NCBI GenBank assembly: GCA_027026255.1 | Contig: JALVOT010000004.1 | Coordinates: 103,061 to 167,060 of the forward strand | Length of the DNA stretch: 64,000 nt | Direction: 5' to 3' | DNA from: Caldifarciminota bacterium | GTDB taxonomy: Bacteria > Hydrothermota > Tepidihabitantia > SM23-42 | In this document: positions 27,334-35,504 of the stretch, piece by piece | How positions within the stretch are numbered: the stretch's first letter is position 1 | How the letters are laid out: every line of letters starts with the position of its first letter | The notes under the pieces: model-generated | Seen by the model: only the letters and a program-made list of their open reading frames with translations | The model's database searches: none | What the model was told of the DNA's origin: nothing | Translations under genes and position numbers: made by a program

Positions 27334-27361
27334 AATATATAATAAAAAACCAAAAAGTCAA
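27334..27361 (-). promoter_or_regulatory. Candidate cassette promoter, copy 1
   Basis: On the minus strand there is TTGACT (27361-27356), a 16 bp spacer and TATATT (27339-27334), reading through the recombinase remnant toward the two cassette genes. It is conserved in the second platform copy. Confidence 0.65.
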
Positions 27362-27369
27362 GTTGATTT

Positions 27370-27457
27370 TTAAAAATTTTTTTCTTTCAAGGAAGGCATT
27401 CTCAGTCCAGCTATTAATAAAGTAAATATTATGATTTTTAAATTATTCCAACGCATA
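27370..27457 (-). pseudogene. Duplicated 5' fragment of the M1-like gene
   Basis: The ribosome-binding region and first codons (MRWNNLKIIIFTLL) match the start of the gene at 24886 (MCWNNLKIIIFTLF) at DNA level over about 50 bp (27410-27463). The frame then diverges and stops after 28 codons. It follows an attC-like site just as the intact gene does. This suggests a tandem duplication of the platform that cut the gene. Confidence 0.75.
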
Positions 27458-27467
27458 TATCCTCCCT

Positions 27468-27597
27468 TATAACGGTTACGTGTATGAGTAGTGGCGGGAT
27501 TTCCCGCACTTTTGTCCATTATTGCACTATTGTTGATATTACTCATATTGTTCATTTTTAGCATTTTGCCCGCCATTACTTATACACAATGTTAGGT
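27468..27597 (-). repeat. attC-like recombination site 3 (130 bp)
   Basis: On the minus strand the first box is ACCTAAC. The arms are TGTGTATAAGTAATGGCGGG and CCCGCCACTACTCATACAC, and the last box is GTTATAA (one mismatch to GTTRRRY). A long central segment holds a further hairpin. It lies 5 bases after the methyltransferase gene, as the tail of the four-gene defence-like block. Confidence 0.65.
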
Positions 27598-27602
27598 GTA
27601 GA

Positions 27603-28868
27603 TTATTTTTTTTCAAGTATTATTACACTTTCTCTTAATGTTTTAATATCAGGGCTATATTTAGTTTTTCTTTTACGTATGTTTCTTAAAACACCTATTT
27701 CTTTTAAATACCAGCCATTTTTTGTAGCAATATCAGATAAAATTAAATCTACCGGTATTTCTTCATTTGCGTATGCAGAGTTAGATACAATCATCCATAA
27801 ATGAGCGTTTTTGTTTGAATGTTTACTTAAAGCACCAAATATCAATTTCATATCCTCAAAATATGCTAAAATCATTTGTGGGATTCTAGGATGCATTAAT
27901 AATTCTTTATTTTTTGATAAACGTTTAAAAACATCATTGAGTAGAATACTGTCTAATTCACTTACATTTGGAAGTTTCCATTTTACTTGTATGTGAGACC
28001 GTATTGTCTTCAATCGTAATTGGGATAAAGCTTCTGAATTTAAAATGAATTTTCCAAGAAATAATTCTGGCCTATAAATATCTGTATAATCAAAAGTGTT
28101 TAAATAAGGTGGAGACGTAATAATTAAATCAAATTTGCCATTTTTGTTATTATTTAAAGCATTTCGTGTATCTGAATTATATATTATAGGTTGATTTTTA
28201 ATTTTACTACTTTCTATATCTTGCTCAATCTTAATATAATTAGAAATAAATGCCTTAATAAAATCATTTTTATTATATTGTATTTTTTGCCATTTCGTTT
28301 TATACCGCAAACATTTACCATCTTTTTTAGCATTTGCCACTTCCATTACTGAGGTAAGCAATACAAGTTTAATTAAATCCGATGCATTTGATTTAATTTT
28401 TTCTACAAAACTGTAACCACCATAAAAAGCTCTTAAAACTTCAAGATTAAAAAGCCATTTCTTTTTATTCGAAAGTTCTGTAAATGTTGAATATTTTTCT
28501 AACTCTGGAAATTCCTTCCCTATATTTATTTTCTCATAGGTTTTCTCAAAAAGTTCAGACAATACTTTTTTCTTAGTATTTAGGGCTTTCGTTTTTGAAA
28601 CAAATGCTGTAAAAGGATTTACTTCGATTCCAACTGATCTAATATTATTTTCGGAAGCTGTGAGAGTCACTGTTCCACTGCCATTAAAAGGGTCTAATAC
28701 TAATTGATTAGGTTTTATTTCATATGTTTCGATGGCTTCTTTAACTAAACTTGGTGAAAATCCTTCTTTGTAATAATACCAGCGATGTCGTGGCAATTGG
28801 CTTGCCTCAATAAAATTAGAAAAATCTTTGTCTTTTAATTTAAAACTATTGTTAATAACTGAATTCAT
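27603..28868 (-). CDS. Site-specific DNA methyltransferase (N4/N6 type)
   Basis: A 421-residue amino-methyltransferase. The S-adenosylmethionine motif LDPFNGSGTV is at residues 58-67 and the catalytic TSPPY at 251-255, typical of N6-adenine or N4-cytosine enzymes. The N-terminal PRHRWYYYKEGFSPSLVKEA also fits this group. It is the last gene of a four-gene operon with a nuclease and an SMC-like ATPase. It probably marks self DNA, though a purely regulatory methyltransferase is possible. AT-rich composition sets the operon apart from flanking genes. Confidence 0.88.
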   Translation of the reverse strand: MNSVINNSFKLKDKDFSNFIEASQLPRHRWYYYKEGFSPSLVKEAIETYEIKPNQLVLDPFNGSGTVTLTASENNIRSVGIEVNPFTAFVSKTKALNTKKKVLSELFEKTYEKINIGKEFPELEKYSTFTELSNKKKWLFNLEVLRAFYGGYSFVEKIKSNASDLIKLVLLTSVMEVANAKKDGKCLRYKTKWQKIQYNKNDFIKAFISNYIKIEQDIESSKIKNQPIIYNSDTRNALNNNKNGKFDLIITSPPYLNTFDYTDIYRPELFLGKFILNSEALSQLRLKTIRSHIQVKWKLPNVSELDSILLNDVFKRLSKNKELLMHPRIPQMILAYFEDMKLIFGALSKHSNKNAHLWMIVSNSAYANEEIPVDLILSDIATKNGWYLKEIGVLRNIRKRKTKYSPDIKTLRESVIILEKK

Positions 28869-28871
28869 AAA

Positions 28872-29936
28872 TTAATCACAAATTGGTTCAACAAACATTC
28901 TTATAGGTTTTTCAATTTCTGGATAACTTTCCCAATATTTTTTGTCATCTTTAATATTCAATTCTTTGTTTTGATAAAAGTATCCATCAGTTCTTGAAAT
29001 CGAAGTAACTTTTAAAGATGAAATATTTCTTCTTCTAACATCAATAACAATAAGATATCCTTTAGTAATTGTTGTTGGATTATCTGATCTATTCAAGTCT
29101 ATATATTCTTTAATTTGTTTCATACCATCATTCACGCGTTTATTAGAATACTTCGTGCCTAACGTTCCATCTTCCTTCAATGATTGTCCCATCCACTTTA
29201 ATTCTATTAGGGCAGCTCTATTGGCTTCTCTCCAATAAACCCTAACATCAACCGGTTTACTTGCGCCAAGATTAAATTCCCTGTCAACATTTATACCTCT
29301 TACTCTACTTTTTAAAAATTCCGAAAGTGATATTTGCATACAAGTTTCTGGTTTATTTTTTAAATAAATCCATTTTTTGTCAGCCCAACACTTTTTTAAG
29401 TGTTCACAAGAGACATTTCTTACACGTTCTATTTTATAATCTTGTAAAGCTTCATACAGATAATGGTATTGTAAAGCAAAAATACTTGGGCAACTGTAAT
29501 TATTTTTAATTTCAATTTTTTTTCTATTCACAATAAAATATTCTATTTGTTTATTACCATCAAAAAGATAAGCAATAAATCCATCTTCTTTATTTAATAA
29601 ATCTTTAATTTCTTGCTCGATTACATTCATCCAGTATAAAGGTAAATTTTGCTCATCTTCTTGTAGCTTAATAACAATATTTGAGGAAGTACCACTAAGA
29701 ATTGCTTTATCATATAGCTCTTCTTTTTCAATATTTTTGAAATCGAAGGAGTTTGAAAAATCAAAAAATATAATAAGTTGACCATTAAAGTGACTAGGTT
29801 CTATATGCCTAAAAACTTCTTTTACAAGTTCGATTATTTTTTTAGTTTTATCTGTATAATTCCTATCTTTTGTCAGCTCAAATATTTCGAGCAGATAATT
29901 TTCTTTTCTTACTTTTTCAACTAGTCTATCTGTCAT
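28872..29936 (-). CDS. Predicted PD-(D/E)XK nuclease of the defence-like operon
   Basis: A 354-residue protein. The C-terminal part shows a PD-(D/E)XK pattern: E220, then D230 in KPVDVRV, then E245-L-K247 in AALIELKWM, and a following conserved-glutamine helix GMKQIKEYI (Q274). The first 200 residues are not recognisable and may sense or bind partners. It lies 3 bases before the methyltransferase gene and 5 bases after the small middle gene. It is probably the effector that cuts DNA. The catalytic call is from visible motif only. Confidence 0.72.
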   Translation of the reverse strand: MTDRLVEKVRKENYLLEIFELTKDRNYTDKTKKIIELVKEVFRHIEPSHFNGQLIIFFDFSNSFDFKNIEKEELYDKAILSGTSSNIVIKLQEDEQNLPLYWMNVIEQEIKDLLNKEDGFIAYLFDGNKQIEYFIVNRKKIEIKNNYSCPSIFALQYHYLYEALQDYKIERVRNVSCEHLKKCWADKKWIYLKNKPETCMQISLSEFLKSRVRGINVDREFNLGASKPVDVRVYWREANRAALIELKWMGQSLKEDGTLGTKYSNKRVNDGMKQIKEYIDLNRSDNPTTITKGYLIVIDVRRRNISSLKVTSISRTDGYFYQNKELNIKDDKKYWESYPEIEKPIRMFVEPICD

Positions 29937-29941
29937 AATTA

Positions 29942-30523
29942 TTAATCTTCTTTTAATTCATTTTTTAAAAGATAATCAATCCAAGAAATAGCTGGCAGTA
30001 AGAGTTCATCAGCGGGAGCTCCTAATTCTTTAGTAATTTCTTTTAGTTTAACATTGGAAAATTCAATCCAATCTTGATTTTTAAGTTTTGATGCTTTAAT
30101 TAAATTAGGGTCATTAAGTAGAGCCTTAATCGTTTCTTTATAAGGAATTAATACGCTTGTAGAGCATGCAGCATCTATAAACTCTTCTCTTTTTTTATTT
30201 CGTACTTGCCTTCTAAACTTATAAAATTCGTCGGTTCCTCTACCTGTAATAATCATAAAGTTTTCAGTATCTTCAAAATATCCATTTTTTATGTTTCGTT
30301 CAATTGCATCATTTAGCTCTCTTGAATGTGGATATTTATCTGATCCTATAACAAATTTATATTTCCAATCACTCACAGGATTTCCAGCATAATGAAAAAG
30401 GATTGCCGAGAAATAAGCAAAAAGATGTATTTCTCTTTGCTCAAATCCATCAAGAAAGTTATCTAATTTATGAGCAATTGATAAACTATCAAAATAGGCT
30501 TCTGGTAAAATTTGTTTATTCAT
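29942..30523 (-). CDS. Small middle component of the defence-like operon
   Basis: A 193-residue, largely helical protein without a named motif. Its place between an SMC-like ATPase and an effector nuclease is that of the middle component (LmuC or ABC-3C MC) in Lamassu-type systems. That assignment rests on size and position, not on sequence. It overlaps the ATPase gene by 8 bases. Confidence 0.6.
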   Translation of the reverse strand: MNKQILPEAYFDSLSIAHKLDNFLDGFEQREIHLFAYFSAILFHYAGNPVSDWKYKFVIGSDKYPHSRELNDAIERNIKNGYFEDTENFMIITGRGTDEFYKFRRQVRNKKREEFIDAACSTSVLIPYKETIKALLNDPNLIKASKLKNQDWIEFSNVKLKEITKELGAPADELLLPAISWIDYLLKNELKED

Positions 30524-32522
30524 TATCTTTCCTATTTAAAATTTTTTCAATGTTATGATATACCTTTTCAAAGAGATGTTCTCCTTCCCTCTGAATCTCT
30601 GTTAAATCAGTCCAATTAAGCATTCGCCGAAATCTCATTTTTTCTTTACCGCATTTCTCAGCCAATGAAATAAGTAATTGTGAAGCATTTATATTTGCAG
30701 TCATTATTATGTTTTGATCATAATCTATTACAAAATCAGCAAACATTTTTCCAACTCTACTTTCATAAGCAATATCCAGAGAACCTTCCGGCGTATCAAT
30801 TAATAATGTAGCCTCATTGTCTGGTTTCGATAAATATACTGCTAATGCCATTCTTAAAGCAATATCAAGAAAAAACCTTTGACTTTCAGACACCTGATGC
30901 GATTCTGTTCTTGCTGATCCTAAAAGCTCAAAATTAAGTGCAATATCTTTACTCCCTTTTTGTTGGAAATTTATATTTAAATCTAAACCGATAAAACTTT
31001 TTGCAAATTTTTTAAATAATGGCACAAAAATACCTTCTGCTTCTTTATAAGCATTATTTACTTTTTGTATTAAATTCTCGTATTCAGGTTTAATTTTATC
31101 TCTCTTTTTATAATAATCCTTAGCTTTTTTATCTTCTTTTTTAAAGCGTTCTATGTATGATTCAAGGATACCATCAGTTATAATATCTCCGGTTTTTTTA
31201 AAATCTATATGTGAATTGATTTTTACAAATTTTTCAAGCTTTTCTTTTGCGGAAAAATAATCGTATTCAGCTTTTTCAAGTTCTACCTTTTTAGCGTCAG
31301 TTTCAAAAATAAGATTTTCAATCTCTTGATTCTTTTTCTCAATCAATCGGTCTATATTTTCCAGTTGGGACAATAATTCTTTTTGTTCTTTGGTTTTTTT
31401 ATTTTTATCGTTGATTATGGTGCCACAAACAGGGCATTTATCTTGATATAATTTTTTTTCAATGTTTTCAACAACTTTATGTCCGGTTGCTCCACATAAA
31501 AAACATTTATTTTCTTTTTTTGAATAACTTATATATTTGTTATTCAGCAATTTAGAACGTGGTTCTGAATATTGGGAAAAAAGTTTTTTATACTTTGTTT
31601 TTAATTGTAATATTTCAGAACTAATTATGTTTTGCCTTTTTAGTAGTGTGTCGTATTCAACTTCTATATTGTGGTATAACTTTTCCAAATTATCAACATT
31701 AATAGATAATTGATCATATTCTTTTTTTAGTTCATCAAAATTTGTTAGCTCTTTTTCTTTTTTAGTTGCCAAAAGTCTTTCGTATTCTTTCTTAATTTGA
31801 GTTGCTTGCCATCTGGCGTTTCTACCATAAGATTCTAATGTTTCCATTCCTCTCTTTAACTCTATAATCCGATTTGTATCATTTAAGTCATAATTAAAAG
31901 CAATAGAAAGAGCGTTTGTAGAAGCACGGTCATTCCAAAAAATCATTCGCCTATTCTCATCAAAAGTTAATATGTACAATTGAAAGAATACGAAATATTC
32001 AAATTTTCCAATTCCAATATCAGCAGTTATTCTTTGTTCATAGAGAACATTTAATTCATTTGGACTTTTTTTATTTGTGTCAATTAAAGAGATAGCTTTA
32101 TTCTGCTCAATTTTATATATTTCAAGTTTTCGTAAAGAATCTCTATCAGTAAATCCACGTATAATTCGATATTTATTGTTATTTACAGTAAAAAACAGTT
32201 CTACTTCTGCATTTTCTTTATCACTTGCCTTTATTCTACCTTCGAAATACCTTTCGGTATATCTCTTGTTTAACTTTACGATTTCACTTGGTGAATAGAC
32301 TTCTTTGTTAGGTTCTAAAACTAATCCAGTTAAAGCATAATTGATTATATTTAAGAAAGTTGTTTTTCCCAATCCGTTTGCACCGGCAAGACAATAAACC
32401 CCATTATTAATATCTTCATCTATAATCTGAACAACATTATTTTTTGTATATAGAGAAAAGTTCCTAATAATGACTTTTTCTATTTTAATAAAATTATATT
32501 TACCTTTAATTCTCATTGTCAT
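30516..32522 (-). CDS. SMC/Rad50-like ABC ATPase of the defence-like operon
   Basis: A 668-residue ATPase. Walker A is GANGLGKTT (residues 47-55), the ABC signature region SESQRFFLDIALRMA starts at 545, and Walker B TLLIDTPEGSLD starts at 572. Between are coiled-coil helices interrupted at 340-366 by two CxxC pairs (CFLC, CPVC), which would form an intrachain zinc finger rather than the single CxxC hook of Rad50. The architecture fits LmuB/ABC-3C ATPases. It is the first gene of the four-gene operon; the leader from the platform repeat is about 75 bases. Confidence 0.85.
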   Translation of the reverse strand: MTMRIKGKYNFIKIEKVIIRNFSLYTKNNVVQIIDEDINNGVYCLAGANGLGKTTFLNIINYALTGLVLEPNKEVYSPSEIVKLNKRYTERYFEGRIKASDKENAEVELFFTVNNNKYRIIRGFTDRDSLRKLEIYKIEQNKAISLIDTNKKSPNELNVLYEQRITADIGIGKFEYFVFFQLYILTFDENRRMIFWNDRASTNALSIAFNYDLNDTNRIIELKRGMETLESYGRNARWQATQIKKEYERLLATKKEKELTNFDELKKEYDQLSINVDNLEKLYHNIEVEYDTLLKRQNIISSEILQLKTKYKKLFSQYSEPRSKLLNNKYISYSKKENKCFLCGATGHKVVENIEKKLYQDKCPVCGTIINDKNKKTKEQKELLSQLENIDRLIEKKNQEIENLIFETDAKKVELEKAEYDYFSAKEKLEKFVKINSHIDFKKTGDIITDGILESYIERFKKEDKKAKDYYKKRDKIKPEYENLIQKVNNAYKEAEGIFVPLFKKFAKSFIGLDLNINFQQKGSKDIALNFELLGSARTESHQVSESQRFFLDIALRMALAVYLSKPDNEATLLIDTPEGSLDIAYESRVGKMFADFVIDYDQNIIMTANINASQLLISLAEKCGKEKMRFRRMLNWTDLTEIQREGEHLFEKVYHNIEKILNRKDNE

Positions 32523-32645
32523 TCCTATTTTTCTTGTTGTTCGTCAAATTTACGCCCAACTCATCCATATACACAACATTGCGTATATACCTCCAAATTA
32601 GGATTATATGCGAACTATTTCGTATATTTATCCCTCTGTTTAAAA

Positions 32646-32897
32646 TCATGTTTCCTTCTCCATAATATTATCCAGTGGATTTTTTATTTTTGTAAGGCTT
32701 GCTTTACTTACATACGTATAAATCTCTGTCGTCTTTGAACTCTTATGCCCTGAAAGTTCCTGAATATATCTTACATCTGTTCCAGCTTCTAAAGGAAGCT
32801 GGATTATAACCCTGTTATTTCTTCCCGATTCAGCCTTTACAGCAAAGATTTTGCCCGCCTGTGCAGGTAAGTATTTTGCCGTCTTCTCAACAATCAT
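32646..32897 (-). pseudogene. Truncated tyrosine recombinase (C-terminal remnant), copy 2
   Basis: An 83-codon frame from ATG 32897, nearly the same as copy 1 (LEAGTDVRYIQELSGHKSSK, then TEIYTYVSKA). The tyrosine box is kept and the HxxR box is lost. Both copies have kept an open frame of equal length despite several substitutions, which is notable for dead sequence. Confidence 0.75.
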
Positions 32898-32952
32898 TAT
32901 TTTCAATTCCTTTTTAATTCATCAGGATTTATTGTTGTTAACCACATATATT

Positions 32953-32980
32953 AATATATAACAAAAAACCAAAATGTCAA
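32953..32980 (-). promoter_or_regulatory. Candidate cassette promoter, copy 2
   Basis: On the minus strand there is TTGACA (32980-32975), a 16 bp spacer and TATATT (32958-32953), reading through the recombinase remnant toward the SMC-nuclease-methyltransferase operon. Confidence 0.65.
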
Positions 32981-33161
32981 GTTGATTATTTTTTCCTTAT
33001 GCGGATAGGCTGGAAAGATATTTTGAAAGGGTTTGAAACAACCATCAAAACGGCTTCTTAAATTTTATTATCTTTTTGTATAACATCTTGTATTTGTGTA
33101 TAATAAGAAATTTTTCCTCTCAATTAACACCTGAAATTTCATTAAATTTATAAGGTCTATC

Positions 33162-33177
33162 TGGCACGGTTTTTGCA
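33162..33177 (+). promoter_or_regulatory. Sigma-54 (-24/-12) promoter
   Basis: TGGCACG, 4 bases, then TTGCA, with GG and GC ten bases apart: a full match to the sigma-54 consensus. Predicted transcription starts near 33188, leaving a 9-base leader with GTGGAG before the ATG at 33197. Confidence 0.85.
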
Positions 33178-33196
33178 TATAGATATTGTGGAGTTA

Positions 33197-33742
33197 ATGA
33201 TGAAATACTTAATGGTCATATTAATCATTATTATCCCGGCTTCAGCAGGAAGATTGGGTCTTACCATTGCTGGAGGTGGTGAATATCAGGAGAACTACCA
33301 ATCCATTACCTTAGAAAGTTCTGCTGAACTCTTCTACGGAGCAAAGTTTTCAGTATCAACCCAGGCCCTGCCCAATGTCTATTTAGAACCGAATATCCTC
33401 TATTTCAATAATCCGGTGCTCAGAAATTCAGCCGGTGGTGTCGGACTGAAACTCAATATTCAACCCCGTTTAGGAAATTTCTTTCTTGCCCCGTCCTTTG
33501 GGATTGAAGGAAACATCCTTTTTTATAATAATGAGAATCTTGCAGACCAGGTAGCAGCCGGTCGATTAAAAAAATACATTGAAACCTCGCATCCAAGATT
33601 GATGGGCGCTGGCTTCGCTGGACTCAGCCTCTTCTTAGGAAGGGCGGTATCCATCGACTGCAACTATCAATACCATCAGATTTCACCTCAACTCGGTATT
33701 GAGATGGTCTGGGCTGGAATCTCTTATTATATCAACTGGTAG
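33197..33742 (+). CDS. Secreted or outer-membrane beta-rich protein
   Basis: 181 residues with a signal peptide ([20 protein letters not shown]) and then a beta-rich body with glycine-alternating strands, ending in aromatic-rich ISYYINW, as in small outer-membrane barrels. The frame is open to an ATG at 33173, but I use 33197 because it lies just after the predicted sigma-54 transcription start and begins the signal peptide. It overlaps the convergent regulator gene by 11 bases. The ligand or role is unknown. Confidence 0.72.
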   Translation: MMKYLMVILIIIIPASAGRLGLTIAGGGEYQENYQSITLESSAELFYGAKFSVSTQALPNVYLEPNILYFNNPVLRNSAGGVGLKLNIQPRLGNFFLAPSFGIEGNILFYNNENLADQVAAGRLKKYIETSHPRLMGAGFAGLSLFLGRAVSIDCNYQYHQISPQLGIEMVWAGISYYINW

Positions 33743-35237
33743 TCTCTTTCTTATATTCGTGCAGAAGCCGGGAAAGATATGAGGGCTGGATCTTGAGTAT
33801 CCTGCTTGCCCGGGTCTGATTTCCTCCGCACTGCTTGATTGTTTCAAGGATATAGTTTATCTTAAATCTCTTTACTGCATCCTTCAGTCCAAGCCCAATT
33901 TCTATCTTTGGTTCAGGCCCGGGCTGGGGAAGCATCAAACAGTCAAGCCCGATTTTATCGGTTGTCGCCAGAACAACCGCCCTTTCAATTACATTCTGAA
34001 GTTCCCGCACATTACCGGGCCAGGAATATTCAATCAACTTTTCCATTGCCTCTTTATTAATCCCTTTTATCGGTTTATTCATCTCACGGGAATAGAGTTC
34101 AAGAAAATGTCGGGCAAGGACCGGAATATCATCTTTACGATACCTTAATGCCGGGATTGATATGGGAAAGACATTCAGTCGGTAATAGAGGTCCTCACGA
34201 AATTCATTCTCTTTAATTTTGTCCTGAAGATTTTGATTGGTTGCAGCAATAATCCTTACATCCACCTTTACCGTCTTTGTGCCACCAAGCCGTTCAAACT
34301 CCCTTTCCTGCAAGACCCTTAAAAGTTTAATCTGGGTCTCCAATGCGATATCTCCAATCTCATCAAGAAATATGGTGCCTTTATGGGCAAGTTCAAATCT
34401 ACCTTTACGGGTTGAGGTCGCTCCGGTAAATGCACCTTTTTCATAACCGAATAGTTCGCTTTCTAAGAGTGTGGTAGGCAGTGCTGCGCAGCTGACGGCA
34501 ATAAAAGGTCCGGGCCTTTTACTTAAGCGATGGATATAGCGGGCGACCAGTTCCTTACCCGTGCCATTTTCACCCTGGAGCAAAACTGTAGTATTACTGG
34601 GCGCAACCCTGGCTGCAAGGTTAAGCACCTCTTGAAATTCTGCACTCTTTGATACAATTGCATATCGGGCATCTACCTCATTCTTTAATAATCGCTGGAA
34701 TTGTTGAATCTCTAAATGGACCCGGGCATTCTGGATTACCCGGGCAGCCTGCAATGCAATGATTATCAAAAGTTCCCGGTCTTCTTCGGTCCAGCCCTGG
34801 TCTGGAATTTTTTTATTCAAGACCTCAATCACACCGATTGTCTTACCGGCAATGACAAGGGGCGCAGCAATTATTGAACGGGTGATAAAACCGGTCTTCT
34901 CATCAATATTTGGGTAAAACTCCTGTTCGTTTTTTGTATTATTCACAATCCTCACCTTACCGGTGCGCACACAGGCACCGGCAATCCCCTTATCAATCGG
35001 AACTATGAGATTCTTTACCCTTTCTGCTGCCCTGCCTGTGGCACTGGCAAAATAGAGTTCATTTGTGGTTTCATCAAGTAATAATAGAGAACTTGCCTCG
35101 GCCTTAAGCAGATTTTTGGCGCTATCAATAATTATTTCAAGAATTTTTGGAAGTTCTAATGTGGATGAAAGAGAACTTGACATCTGAAATAGAATTTCAA
35201 GTTCTTCCCGGCCGATCTTTTTTATGAGATTTTCCAT
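33732..35237 (-). CDS. Sigma-54-dependent transcriptional activator (GAF, AAA+, Fis)
   Basis: A 501-residue enhancer-binding protein. A GAF domain covers about residues 20-175. The AAA+ domain includes Walker A GENGTGKE, the sigma-54-contacting motif GAFTGA (in [18 protein letters not shown]), and [20 protein letters not shown]. The C-terminal Fis-type helix-turn-helix is [20 protein letters not shown]. It faces the gene with the sigma-54 promoter at 33162 and probably controls it. The GAF domain should bind a small ligand; which one is not visible. Its own promoter is of the leaderless type. Confidence 0.95.
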   Translation of the reverse strand: MENLIKKIGREELEILFQMSSSLSSTLELPKILEIIIDSAKNLLKAEASSLLLLDETTNELYFASATGRAAERVKNLIVPIDKGIAGACVRTGKVRIVNNTKNEQEFYPNIDEKTGFITRSIIAAPLVIAGKTIGVIEVLNKKIPDQGWTEEDRELLIIIALQAARVIQNARVHLEIQQFQRLLKNEVDARYAIVSKSAEFQEVLNLAARVAPSNTTVLLQGENGTGKELVARYIHRLSKRPGPFIAVSCAALPTTLLESELFGYEKGAFTGATSTRKGRFELAHKGTIFLDEIGDIALETQIKLLRVLQEREFERLGGTKTVKVDVRIIAATNQNLQDKIKENEFREDLYYRLNVFPISIPALRYRKDDIPVLARHFLELYSREMNKPIKGINKEAMEKLIEYSWPGNVRELQNVIERAVVLATTDKIGLDCLMLPQPGPEPKIEIGLGLKDAVKRFKINYILETIKQCGGNQTRASRILKIQPSYLSRLLHEYKKETTS

Positions 35238-35243
35238 CTCTTG

Positions 35244-35271
35244 AGTATATTTTAAATATATCTGATGTCAA
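35244..35271 (-). promoter_or_regulatory. Promoter of the sigma-54 activator gene (leaderless)
   Basis: On the minus strand there is TTGACA (35271-35266), a 16 bp spacer and TATACT (35249-35244), then six bases and the ATG at 35237. The predicted transcription start is the ATG itself. Confidence 0.8.
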
Positions 35272-35337
35272 GACAAACCCCGGTTGACTTTTTCCAACCT
35301 TCGGCTTGATTTTTGAGAGTTATATGAGTTACAAGAG

Positions 35338-35414
35338 AGAGCGGAGCTCTGGAAGGGATCGCTGTCGCGATGGAAGTGAGGACTTCGTCCTGGAAGTTAT
35401 TCGCTGTCGCGAAT
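35338..35414. repeat. Array of four small hairpins separated by GGAAG spacers
   Basis: Hairpins AGAGC-GGA-GCTCT (35338-35350), ATCGC-TGTC-GCGAT (35358-35371), AGGAC-TTC-GTCCT (35379-35391) and ATTCGC-TGTC-GCGAAT (35399-35414) are each followed by a 7-base spacer beginning GGAAG or GGAAT. Stem sequences differ but pairing is perfect in each, so structure rather than sequence is conserved. Confidence 0.75.
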
Positions 35415-35504
35415 GGAATTTCAAATTAAAAGCACCAAATAAACGAGATAAACTAAACAAACCAGAAAAACGCTGATGCTGTACTGAACGCACTTCGCGC
35501 TGTA

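Larger units (their letters stand above)
26980..27369 (-). repeat. Duplicated platform repeat, copy 1 (promoter, recombinase 3' end, attI-like)
   Basis: About 390 bp nearly identical to 32599-32989. It contains, in transcription order, a promoter, a short recombinase remnant frame, and a 3' flank ending CTCCTA at the junction with the first cassette. Similarity to the other copy stops exactly at that junction, which supports an integration site. Confidence 0.8.
32599..32989 (-). repeat. Duplicated platform repeat, copy 2
   Basis: About 391 bp nearly identical to 26980-27369 with the same promoter, recombinase remnant and attI-like flank. Similarity ends at ATCCTA, the same point as in copy 1. 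After this point a different sequence leads into the ATPase gene. It includes TTGTGTATATGGATGAGTTG, resembling half of attC site 3. Confidence 0.8.
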
